From positions 1-5,516 of the forward strand of contig JACDGB010000147.1 in the NCBI GenBank assembly GCA_013815485.1: DNA of 5,516 nucleotides, written 5' to 3'. A model generated the notes under the pieces. That model saw only the letters and a list, made by a program, of their open reading frames with translations. It was not told the origin of the DNA and ran no database searches. Both the position numbers and the translations under genes were made by a program. Of this stretch, positions 1-4,901 are shown piece by piece (the stretch's first letter is position 1; each line of letters opens with the position of its first letter). The DNA comes from Rubrobacter sp. (GTDB taxonomy: Bacteria; Actinomycetota; Rubrobacteria; Rubrobacterales; Rubrobacteraceae).

Positions 1-130
1 GGAGGAGGAGCGCGGTGTGAGGGTGTCGGTGGCGACGATGAGCCGCGCCGTGAGGCGGCTCGGGTGGACCTTCAAAAAAAGTCGTTGGTGGCCTCCGAGC
101 GAAACGAGGAGGAGCGAGGTGCTTGGCTAG
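1..130 (+). CDS. IS630 transposase N-terminal part (orfA), partial
   Basis: In the frame that starts at base 2, the translation includes RGVRVSVATMSRAVRRLGWT followed by lysines. This resembles the end of the helix-turn-helix DNA-binding region that precedes the catalytic domain in IS630 transposases. The frame runs into the A7 tract at 74-80 and then ends at TAG 128-130 after a short tail without family resemblance. The family-like sequence continues instead in the -1 frame, so the complete transposase would need a frame change at the A tract. The 5' end is outside the window. The homology assignment rests on pattern recognition of the motif, not on a search. Confidence 0.6.
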   Translation, partial: EEERGVRVSVATMSRAVRRLGWTFKKSRWWPPSETRRSEVLG

Positions 131-684
131 AGCGCCTGAGCGGGGTGGACCCGAGGCGGCTGGTGTTCGTGGACGAATCCTCCACCAACATAGCCCTCAC
201 CACGCGCTACGCTAGGGCTCCGAGGGGAGAGCGGGCCTACGGGAAGGCTCCGAGGAACCGGGGCAAGAACGTCACCCTCATCTCCTCGATCTCTTCGGAG
301 GGGATAGGGCCGTCTTTGAGCATCGAGGGCTCCTCCGACGGGGAGTCCTTCTCGCTCTACCTGAGGGAACTGCTGTGCCCGGCGCTGCGGCCCGGACAGA
401 TAGTGGTGATGGACAACCTCTCCGTGCATAAGGGCGCCTGGGTGAGGGAGTTGGTCGAGGCCCGAGGGGCCGAGGTGCTGCTCCTACCGCCCTACTCGCC
501 GGACTTCAACCCCATCGAGGAAGCTTTCTCGAAGGTCAAGGGCTTGTTGAGGAAGGCGAAGGCCAGGACGCTGGACGCCCTCTTCGAGGCCACGCATCGG
601 GCGCTCGCGGCGGTCAGTGAGGAGGATGCACGCGGCTTCTTCGGACACTGCGGCTACGACCTACGGCAGGTGCATCCTATATGA
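64..684 (+). CDS. IS630 transposase catalytic part (orfB)
   Basis: This encodes the RNase H-like DDE catalytic domain that cuts and joins the IS ends at TA targets. Counting from the GTG at 64, the catalytic triad is visible: D37 in VFVDES, D117 in VVMDNLSVHK and E152 in LPPYSPDFNPIEE, the last being a hallmark of the family. The C terminus (GHCGYDLRQVHPI) looks complete. The GTG at 64 is only the first start-like codon in this frame. There is no convincing ribosome binding site, and the frame is open back to the window edge, so the natural product is probably a fusion with the upstream frame through a -1 shift or an added A in the A7 run. If no frame change occurs, this is a broken transposase. 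Confidence 0.85.
   Translation: MDLQKKSLVASERNEEERGAWLERLSGVDPRRLVFVDESSTNIALTTRYARAPRGERAYGKAPRNRGKNVTLISSISSEGIGPSLSIEGSSDGESFSLYLRELLCPALRPGQIVVMDNLSVHKGAWVRELVEARGAEVLLLPPYSPDFNPIEEAFSKVKGLLRKAKARTLDALFEATHRALAAVSEEDARGFFGHCGYDLRQVHPI
74..81 (+). other. A7G slippery tract joining the two transposase frames
   Basis: Seven A residues (74-80) followed by G lie exactly where family-like translation moves from frame 2 to frame 1. Reading TTC AAA AAA and then shifting back one base gives AAG TCG TTG, which restores a continuous FKKKSLVASER segment. The incoming codons are AAA AAA AGT, so classical tandem tRNA slippage would put the P-site lysine tRNA on CAA, an imperfect match. RNA polymerase slippage to eight A would give the same protein and fits equally well. 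A sequencing error or a true inactivating deletion cannot be excluded. Confidence 0.5.
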
Positions 685-1474
685 AAATCGCTTTAGGTTG
701 CCAGGGAACTTGCTGAATGCGTTGGTAACCCTTCAATTCTATGAGTTCTCCGAGGCTTTGAACTTTCCCCCGCACCTCATCCCGCACCTGCTTTACTCCC
801 TCCTGGAATTTCACTACCTCGTCGGTTCGATCCGCAAGCAGTTTGACAAACTTCTGGTTCATTCGAGTCCCTTCCCCCAGATTTTCGAGCGTGTTCAGAA
901 AGTCCAGCATAAAGGTTAGATAGCGATTGTCCGCTGTGTGGACGTGATGTCCGAGCGCGGAACGCACTGCGCTCACGAAGTCCGCGTGGGTAAGGTTGAC
1001 GAAGCCCCAATCAGAGCCTTCACCGGACGGGTAGAGTGTAAGCAGAACCTTGATCTTGTTCTTATAGGCAGTTCCATCTTCGTCCTTCAAGCGATCCAGG
1101 TATGTTGAGTAGTCGTCAAAGGGATTGACCGCCGCAGCATGGATCTTGTTCTCAATCAGCACTGCGTGAGAGCCCGACTTTATGAGAATGTCTATTCGAT
1201 TACCCGCTTTCGTGCCAACCTCACGATCAACCGAGACGCCTCCCACAAGGCTTTCTTCTCCATCTTCAACACCCAGTGAATTCATCAGGGCATCGAGGAA
1301 TAGACTTCCCAGACCATGCGGGCCTTCCGGGTCGAAGAAGAATGCAAGGAAGTTGCTGCATTGATTCTCGTAGTGCGGATAACCGCCGATCTCCAGAAAT
1401 GTCTGCGGCCGTTCGATACGGCTCGGCAGCTTCCTGAACTCATCCAATAGAGATGCCGCTGCGTGCGCGTCCAA
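677..1474 (-). CDS. PD-(D/E)XK nuclease-like protein, probably 3'-truncated by the IS
   Basis: The 265-residue protein resembles the PD-(D/E)XK nuclease superfamily group often annotated as PDDEXK_4. Near the N terminus is YENQCSNFLAFFFDPEGPHG (35-54), matching the conserved E/S...laffL-P--HG pattern of that group. The nuclease core follows: D95 in NRIDILI, and E108 and K110 in AVLIENKIHA, giving D-x(n)-E-x-K. The start is TTG at 1474, supported by GGAGG at 1483-1487 with an 8-base spacer. The last residues (about KAIFI) and the TAG at 677-679 lie in DNA assigned to the IS end, so the native C terminus is probably lost. GC is visibly lower than in neighbouring genes (28 of 60 bases in 1021-1080), suggesting transfer. 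Members of this group are mostly uncharacterised; some are suspected of roles in defence. Target and activity here are unknown. Confidence 0.7.
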   Translation of the reverse strand: MDAHAAASLLDEFRKLPSRIERPQTFLEIGGYPHYENQCSNFLAFFFDPEGPHGLGSLFLDALMNSLGVEDGEESLVGGVSVDREVGTKAGNRIDILIKSGSHAVLIENKIHAAAVNPFDDYSTYLDRLKDEDGTAYKNKIKVLLTLYPSGEGSDWGFVNLTHADFVSAVRSALGHHVHTADNRYLTFMLDFLNTLENLGEGTRMNQKFVKLLADRTDEVVKFQEGVKQVRDEVRGKVQSLGELIELKGYQRIQQVPWQPKAIFI

Positions 1475-1482
1475 AATCGCCC

Positions 1483-1487
1483 CCTCC
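1483..1487 (-). promoter_or_regulatory. Ribosome binding site deciding the TTG start of the nuclease gene
   Basis: On the minus strand GGAGG is followed by 8 bases and then TTG (1474-1472). No ATG or GTG with a comparable site lies nearby in that frame, and the conserved domain begins only about 30 residues in, so TTG is the best-supported start. Confidence 0.6.
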
Positions 1488-1506
1488 AGGGGTGGCCCGC
1501 TATCCC

Positions 1507-1512
1507 AGTATA
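1507..1512 (-). promoter_or_regulatory. Possible -10 element for the nuclease gene
   Basis: TATACT on the minus strand sits 32 bases upstream of the TTG start, a suitable distance for a sigma-70-type -10 box with a short leader. No good -35 is found at 16-18 bases; a TTGAGA lies only 11 bases upstream. Weak evidence. Confidence 0.25.
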
Positions 1513-1551
1513 GGACACAGGAATCTCAAGCGCCACTGATCGCCCACCACG

Positions 1552-1563
1552 CACGCTAGCGTG
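1552..1563. promoter_or_regulatory. Perfect 12-bp palindrome in a divergent intergenic region, possible operator
   Basis: CACGCTAGCGTG is its own reverse complement. It lies between the divergently transcribed nuclease and methyltransferase genes, outside any supported coding sequence and upstream of both. A dimeric repressor site is one explanation, but nothing in the window encodes an obvious regulator. Confidence 0.3.
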
Positions 1564-1608
1564 AGCCCGTCCGGCCGCGCCATCGCCGGCCAGCTCTCGC
1601 ATCGATCG

Positions 1609-1639
1609 TTGCCAAAGCCCGCAAAACTGTGGTTATATT
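1609..1639 (+). promoter_or_regulatory. Possible promoter of the class I methyltransferase gene
   Basis: TTGCCA (1609-1614) is followed after 18 bases by TTATAT (1633-1638), or after 19 bases by TATATT (1634-1639). This is the most AT-rich patch in the intergenic region and lies about 45 bases upstream of the ATG. It is a reasonable sigma-70-like candidate by spacing and match, unsupported by anything else. Confidence 0.35.
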
Positions 1640-1684
1640 CATTTCAAGATGACGTGGGAGAGTCGGCGAAGCAAGGAGGCGTAG

Positions 1685-2506
1685 ATGACCAGCCAACCTC
1701 AGGCGCCGGACCTCGGCGCGATAAAGGAGCGTCAGCAAAAGGCGTGGTCTTCGGGGGACTATGGCAAGGTCGGCGTGACGCTGGTCATCATGGCCGAAAA
1801 TCTCTGCGAGGCTGCGGATCTGCGCTCCGGTCAGCAGGTTCTCGATGTTGCGACGGGAAACGGCAATGCGGCGCTGGCGGCGGCCCGCCGCTTCTGCGAT
1901 GTGATCGGCATTGACTACGTCCCGATGCTTCTGGAGGAGGGGCGGGAACGGGCCGAAGCCGAGGGTTTGCAGGTTGACTTTCGGGAAGGCGATGCCGAAA
2001 ACCTCTCCTTTGACGACGCATCCTTCGACGTTATTTTATCCACACTCGGGGTGATGTTTGCTCCGGATCAGGATCGGGTGGCGAGCGAGTTGCTTCGCGT
2101 CTGCCGGCCTGGAGGCAAGATCTGCCTCGCCAACTGGACGCCGGACGGCTTCATCGGGCACTTCTTCCGCACGATAGGCAAGCATGTGCCGCCGCCACCC
2201 CTCCCGAACTCCCCCTTCAGGTGGGGAACCGACAAGGGCATACACGAACTCCTCGAGGACGGCGTGGCGGAACTGCGAGCGGAGCAGCGTAGCTTTGCTT
2301 TCCGCTACCGATCCGCGCAGCATTTCGTGGATTACTTCAAAGGATACTACGGTCCCTCCCTCAAAGCCTTCGAGGCGCTCGACGCGGAAGGAAAAGAAGA
2401 CCTGGAGCGGGATCTGATCGATCTACTCGGCCGTTTCAACACGTCGGGAGACGATACAGTGGTGGTCCCGAGCGATTACCTGGAGGTCGTCGCCGTCCGG
2501 AGTTAG
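1685..2506 (+). CDS. Class I SAM-dependent methyltransferase (UbiE/Methyltransf_11-like)
   Basis: The 273-residue cytosolic protein has a Rossmann-fold methyltransferase domain. Motif I is VLDVATGNGNAAL (52-64), the glycine-rich SAM loop. D77 in VIGIDYV ends strand 2 and should bind the ribose hydroxyls. GDAENL (102-107) contacts the adenine, FDVILSTLGVMF (114-125) is the strand-4 motif, and LLRVCRPGGKI (136-146) is the usual post-motif turn. The C-terminal third (from about 150) is a cap-like region with HFFRTIGKHVPPPP and FVDYFKGYYGPSLKAFEAL, likely shaping the substrate pocket. The ATG at 1685 has AAGGAGG at 1673-1679 with a 5-base gap. It lacks DNA methyltransferase motifs (N/D-PP-Y/F), so a small-molecule substrate is more likely. 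The substrate cannot be told. The gene stands alone, divergent from the nuclease and convergent with the next gene. Confidence 0.88.
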   Translation: MTSQPQAPDLGAIKERQQKAWSSGDYGKVGVTLVIMAENLCEAADLRSGQQVLDVATGNGNAALAAARRFCDVIGIDYVPMLLEEGRERAEAEGLQVDFREGDAENLSFDDASFDVILSTLGVMFAPDQDRVASELLRVCRPGGKICLANWTPDGFIGHFFRTIGKHVPPPPLPNSPFRWGTDKGIHELLEDGVAELRAEQRSFAFRYRSAQHFVDYFKGYYGPSLKAFEALDAEGKEDLERDLIDLLGRFNTSGDDTVVVPSDYLEVVAVRS

Positions 2507-2515
2507 CGACCGAAA

Positions 2516-2553
2516 AGCGGATAGCGCGGGTTCATGCTCGAACCCGCGCTATC
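2516..2553. terminator. Bidirectional terminator hairpin between convergent methyltransferase genes
   Basis: A perfect 14-bp inverted repeat (arms 2520-2533 and 2540-2553, 6-base loop) lies between the stop of the plus-strand methyltransferase (2506) and the 3' end of the minus-strand gene. On the minus strand the hairpin is followed within a few bases by TTTT (2516-2513), as in an intrinsic terminator. On the plus strand no U tract follows, so termination there would rest on the stem alone. The right arm is also the last coding stretch of the minus-strand O-methyltransferase. Confidence 0.75.
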
Positions 2554-3203
2554 GCAAGACCGTCTATCCGCTCCCGCAATATGGGCAGGATGATAGACGA
2601 GAGCCGTTCGTCTTCGGCGAGCATCCGGTTGAACTGCCTCGTCGCGCGGGCGGAATCGTCCTTTGGGTCGAGGACGCCGCCGCCCCGGATGGCATTGTCG
2701 CCCAGGATGAGGGTCCCAGGCTGCGAGAGCTTCATAGACCACTCCAGGTACTCTGGATAGCCTTCCTTGTCCGCGTCTATGAAGACGAGGTCGAAAGGCT
2801 CGACGCCGCTCTCGGCCAGCGCGGCGAGCAGTTCTCTGGCGTCGCCGACGCGCAACTCCACTTTGTCGGAGAGTTCGGCGCGCTCGATGTTTGTGCGGGC
2901 GACATCGGCGTGGCGCTCGTCGAGTTCGAGTGAGATCAGGGCCCCGTCATCCGGCAGGGCGCGGGCAAAGTGGATGGTGCTGTACCCGCCGAGCGTGCCG
3001 ATCTCCAACACGCGCCGGGCACCGGCTATCTCAGCCAGCAGTTGCAGGAGCCTACCCTGGCTCGGGGAAACGTGTATCTCCGGTAGCCCGGCGCGTTGTG
3101 AATCTTCCAGCGCGGTTTGGAGTGCCGCGTCCGGTGGGGCGAACAGCTCCCCGATGTAGGCGTCCACGTCGCGCAACAACTTTCCGAGATCGTCTCCGTT
3201 CAT
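2532..3203 (-). CDS. Class I O-methyltransferase, Methyltransf_3 (catechol/caffeoyl-CoA OMT-like) family
   Basis: The 223-residue protein matches the metal-dependent O-methyltransferase family that includes COMT, CCoAOMT and bacterial YrrM-like enzymes, at typical bacterial length. Visible motifs: VSPSQGRLLQLLA (45-57), VLEIGTLGGYSTI (65-77) as the SAM loop, E93 and D95 in LELDERHADVARTNI, GDARELL (120-126), and FDLVFIDADKEGYPEYLEW (137-155). Probable divalent-metal ligands are D143, D169 and N170 (GTLILGDNAIRGGGV), with K146 as candidate catalytic lysine. The start at 3203 lies 9 bases after the truA stop, with AAAGGAG at 3214-3208 overlapping that stop, so the two genes are very likely cotranscribed and translationally coupled. 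The substrate is unknown. The YrrM-related 5-hydroxyuridine tRNA methyltransferase (TrmR) is one known role in this family and would suit a truA partner, but that is speculation. Confidence 0.88.
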   Translation of the reverse strand: MNGDDLGKLLRDVDAYIGELFAPPDAALQTALEDSQRAGLPEIHVSPSQGRLLQLLAEIAGARRVLEIGTLGGYSTIHFARALPDDGALISLELDERHADVARTNIERAELSDKVELRVGDARELLAALAESGVEPFDLVFIDADKEGYPEYLEWSMKLSQPGTLILGDNAIRGGGVLDPKDDSARATRQFNRMLAEDERLSSIILPILRERIDGLAIARVRA

Positions 3204-3207
3204 GCCG

Positions 3208-3215
3208 CTCCTTTA
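3208..3215 (-). promoter_or_regulatory. Ribosome binding site overlapping the truA stop codon
   Basis: TAAAGGAG contains both the truA stop (TAA, 3215-3213) and the Shine-Dalgarno sequence for the O-methyltransferase, with 4 bases to its ATG. Ribosomes finishing truA would clear or occupy this site, so coupling is expected. Confidence 0.65.
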
Positions 3216-3959
3216 CAGGTCGAGGTCATCGTAATCTACGTTCACCAGCGTGAGGCCCTGGCTCGGGACGGATGGACCGGCCTCGCCGCGCTCGCCGCCG
3301 GAGAGCAGACACTCGAAGGATGCCACTGTGCGCCTCCCATCCGCAACCTCCAGCATCGTACCAACTAGCGCGCGTACCATGCCGTACAGGAAAGAGTTCG
3401 CGGTAACGTGGTAGATGAGCAAATCCCCGGTTCTCTCCCAGCGGGATTCCGAGACGCTGCGCTCGAAGCGGACGTGATAGGTCCGGGCAGGCGTGAACGC
3501 CCGGAAATCGTGGGTCCCGCGCGCTCGTTCCGCCGCTTCTTCGAGGAGACCGAAATCCAGCGCGCGGGCGATGTATGTTGCGCGGTGGCGTTGCAGGGGA
3601 GAGCGGACGGGGTGGTTGAAGATCCGGAACTCGTAACCCCGGCTCTTCGCGTCCCGGCGAGCATCGAAGGTGTCAGAGACGGCGACGCAACGGCGGAGCG
3701 CGGCGTCTTTTGGAAGGACGGCGGTGGTCCTGTAGGCGAGGTTGGACGGCGTGAGCCCGGTCTCCGCCTCGAAGGAGATGACCTGCCCGAATGCGTGTAC
3801 CCCGGCGTCAGTGCGCCCGGCGACGCTCATCTTTACCGGGTGACGAAGGACCAGTTCGAGCGCCTCCGAGAGCGTGCCCTCGACCGTCCGCCGGTTCGGC
3901 TGCGCGGCCCATCCGGCGAAGTCCGAGCCGTCGTACTCCACGAGACCGGCCAGCTTCAT
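3213..3959 (-). CDS. truA: tRNA pseudouridine(38-40) synthase TruA
   Basis: TruA isomerises uridines 38-40 in the tRNA anticodon arm. Numbered from the ATG at 3959 (248 residues, normal length), the N terminus MKLAGLVEYDGSDFAGW is the family signature. The nucleophile is D51 in AGRTDAGVHAF (47-57). FDARRDAKSRGYEF (98-111) carries the conserved tyrosine (109), GTHDFRAF (148-155) is the second-half signature, and ANSFLYGMVRALVGT (187-201) is the conserved C-terminal helix. An upstream in-frame GTG at 3968 would add MLP. I prefer the ATG because homologues begin close to it, though neither start has a strong Shine-Dalgarno (GGGTG lies 6 bases before the ATG). It follows ecfT, as in many Gram-positive ribosomal-protein regions, and is tightly coupled to the downstream O-methyltransferase. 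Confidence 0.95.
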   Translation of the reverse strand: MKLAGLVEYDGSDFAGWAAQPNRRTVEGTLSEALELVLRHPVKMSVAGRTDAGVHAFGQVISFEAETGLTPSNLAYRTTAVLPKDAALRRCVAVSDTFDARRDAKSRGYEFRIFNHPVRSPLQRHRATYIARALDFGLLEEAAERARGTHDFRAFTPARTYHVRFERSVSESRWERTGDLLIYHVTANSFLYGMVRALVGTMLEVADGRRTVASFECLLSGGERGEAGPSVPSQGLTLVNVDYDDLDL

Positions 3960-3993
3960 TGGCAACACCCGTGGTTTTGGGGGCGATGCGCTC

Positions 3994-4021
3994 GTGATTT
4001 GTGATTCGTGGTTCGTGGTTC
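3994..4021. repeat. Four tandem copies of a degenerate 7-bp repeat
   Basis: On the plus strand GTGATTT, GTGATTC, GTGGTTC and GTGGTTC stand head to tail (consensus GTGRTTY) at 3994-4021, in the ecfT-truA spacer. One out-of-phase copy, GTGGTTT, lies at 3971-3977. Heptamer arrays of this kind, which produce spurious peptides such as PRITNHE in shadow frames, occur in intergenic DNA of several bacteria. No function is assigned here. Confidence 0.7.
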
Positions 4022-4029
4022 GGAGGTCG

Positions 4030-4055
4030 AAAAATACGCCTCACGGTTCACGAGG
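4030..4055 (-). terminator. Weak intrinsic terminator-like hairpin after ecfT
   Basis: On the minus strand CCTCGT-GAACC-GTGAGG (4055-4039) can form a 6-bp stem, including two G-U pairs, with a 5-base loop. It is followed by CGTA and then five T (4034-4030). It lies 17 bases after the ecfT stop. The stem is short, so it may only attenuate read-through from the ecf genes into truA. Confidence 0.35.
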
Positions 4056-4071
4056 ACGGGAAGCGACCGCT

Positions 4072-4857
4072 TCACAGCAGAGCGGCTCCGGCCAGAACGA
4101 GGGCCGTGACGGCGAGGGCGATGGCGTCGCGGGGGCGGAAGCGCAGTTCGCGGTAGCGAGTCCGGCCTTCGCCGCCCTGGTAGCCTCGGCTCTCCATTGC
4201 TTCGGCCAGGTCATCGGCCCTTCTAAAAGCTCCGACGGTCAGCGGGATCAGGATCGGAATCGTGGCGCGCACGCGAGATAAAGGACCGCCTTCGGAGAAA
4301 TCCGCGCCGCGAGCGGCCTGGGCTTTGGTGATCTTCTGTGTCTCCTCATGCAGCGTTGGGATAAAGCGGAGGGCTATGGTCATCATCATCGCCACCTCGT
4401 GGGCCGGGAAGCGGATCTTCTTGAGTGGGGAGAGCAAATCCTCCAGGCCATCGGACAAGGCCAGAGGAGCGGTCGTCGCCGTGAGGAGGGCCGCGGCCGA
4501 GACGAGCAGGAGTATGCGGAGCCCGAGGAAGAGTCCCAGCCGCAATCCGCCCTCGTGAATCTCCAGGATTCCCCAGACGAACAGCGTCTCCCCCTCCCGC
4601 GAAAAGAGGACCTGAAAGAGGACCGTGAGCGCCACGATGAACGCCACGGGCCGGAGCGACCGCAGGAAGGTAATGGGCGGGACGCGGCTCGCCGCCACGA
4701 GAGCAACGACCGCTGCCACCACCAGGACGAGACCGGCTGCGGAGTCCACGAGAAACAGCCCGAACACCAGCAAGGCGGTAGCCACGATCTTGGCTCGCGG
4801 GTCCAGTGCATGTAACACCGACGCCACCGGATAGAACTGCCCGAGGCTTCGGTTCAT
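4072..4857 (-). CDS. ecfT: Energy-coupling factor transporter transmembrane protein EcfT
   Basis: EcfT is the membrane scaffold of ECF importers, joining the two ATPases to a substrate-binding S component. The 261-residue protein has the usual length and layout. The N-terminal region (SVLHALDPRAKI, 13-24) is a family signature. Hydrophobic segments lie around 24-38, 41-57, 70-85 and 105-127, with another at the C terminus (about 243-261). The cytoplasmic coupling region between them includes ALRFIPTLHEETQKITKAQ (162-180). The two short ATPase-docking motifs are present: ARG (182-184, in QAARGAD) and SRG (223-225, in AMESRGY). The ATG at 4857 is the only sensible start and has no recognisable Shine-Dalgarno, 40 bases downstream of the ecfA2 stop. 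Substrate specificity comes from S components not seen here. Confidence 0.95.
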   Translation of the reverse strand: MNRSLGQFYPVASVLHALDPRAKIVATALLVFGLFLVDSAAGLVLVVAAVVALVAASRVPPITFLRSLRPVAFIVALTVLFQVLFSREGETLFVWGILEIHEGGLRLGLFLGLRILLLVSAAALLTATTAPLALSDGLEDLLSPLKKIRFPAHEVAMMMTIALRFIPTLHEETQKITKAQAARGADFSEGGPLSRVRATIPILIPLTVGAFRRADDLAEAMESRGYQGGEGRTRYRELRFRPRDAIALAVTALVLAGAALL

Positions 4858-4901
4858 GGTGTACGTTTTTCGTGAGTCGAAAAGAGCTTGAGGTGCATCA
4901 T
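4854..4901 (-). CDS. Possible 15-codon coupling ORF between ecfA2 and ecfT
   Basis: On the minus strand, ATGATG at 4901-4896 overlaps the ecfA2 stop (TGA 4900-4898). The frame MMHLKLFSTHEKRTP ends with TGA at 4856-4854, overlapping the ecfT start codon (ATG 4857-4855) in an ATGA arrangement. GGTGGAGG (4910-4903) stands just upstream, with GGAGG 4 bases from the second ATG. Translation of this short frame would carry ribosomes from ecfA2 to the ecfT start, which lacks its own ribosome binding site. The peptide has no recognised motif. A chance open frame of 15 codons is quite possible. Confidence 0.35.
   Translation of the reverse strand: MMHLKLFSTHEKRTP

Larger units (their letters stand above)
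1..695 (+). mobile_element. IS630-family insertion sequence, right-hand part
   Basis: The segment carries a DDE transposase of the IS630/Tc1-mariner superfamily in two overlapping frames, and it runs off the left edge of the window, so the left terminal repeat is not visible. The right boundary is an inference. The transposase stops at 684, and the sequence just beyond contains a TA at 694-695, which is the dinucleotide that IS630 elements target and duplicate. From about 696 the sequence behaves as coding DNA of a minus-strand nuclease gene. No inverted repeat partner can be checked without the left end, so the exact end could be off by several bases. Confidence 0.75.

Noticed and set aside
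617..919. Plus-strand frame of 100 codons spanning the IS end
   Set aside because: It crosses from the transposase C terminus into the antisense of the nuclease gene and shows no family resemblance.
677..2506. Nuclease plus methyltransferase as a restriction-modification pair
   Set aside because: The methyltransferase lacks the NPPY/DPPY catalytic motif and target-recognition features of DNA methyltransferases and looks like a small-molecule enzyme. The genes are divergent, not an operon.
3408..4004. Plus-strand open frame of about 198 codons opposite truA
   Set aside because: It lies antisense to truA, whose frame shows every family motif. The antisense translation resembles no family, and long antisense frames are common in high-GC DNA.
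3808..4044. Minus-strand frame encoding a NHEPRITNHE-like peptide
   Set aside because: The peptide simply reads the 7-bp tandem repeat and then an alternate frame of truA; it has no ribosome binding site.
4348..4815. Plus-strand open frame of 155 codons opposite ecfT
   Set aside because: The translation is a charged, low-complexity mirror of a hydrophobic membrane protein; ecfT on the minus strand accounts for the sequence.
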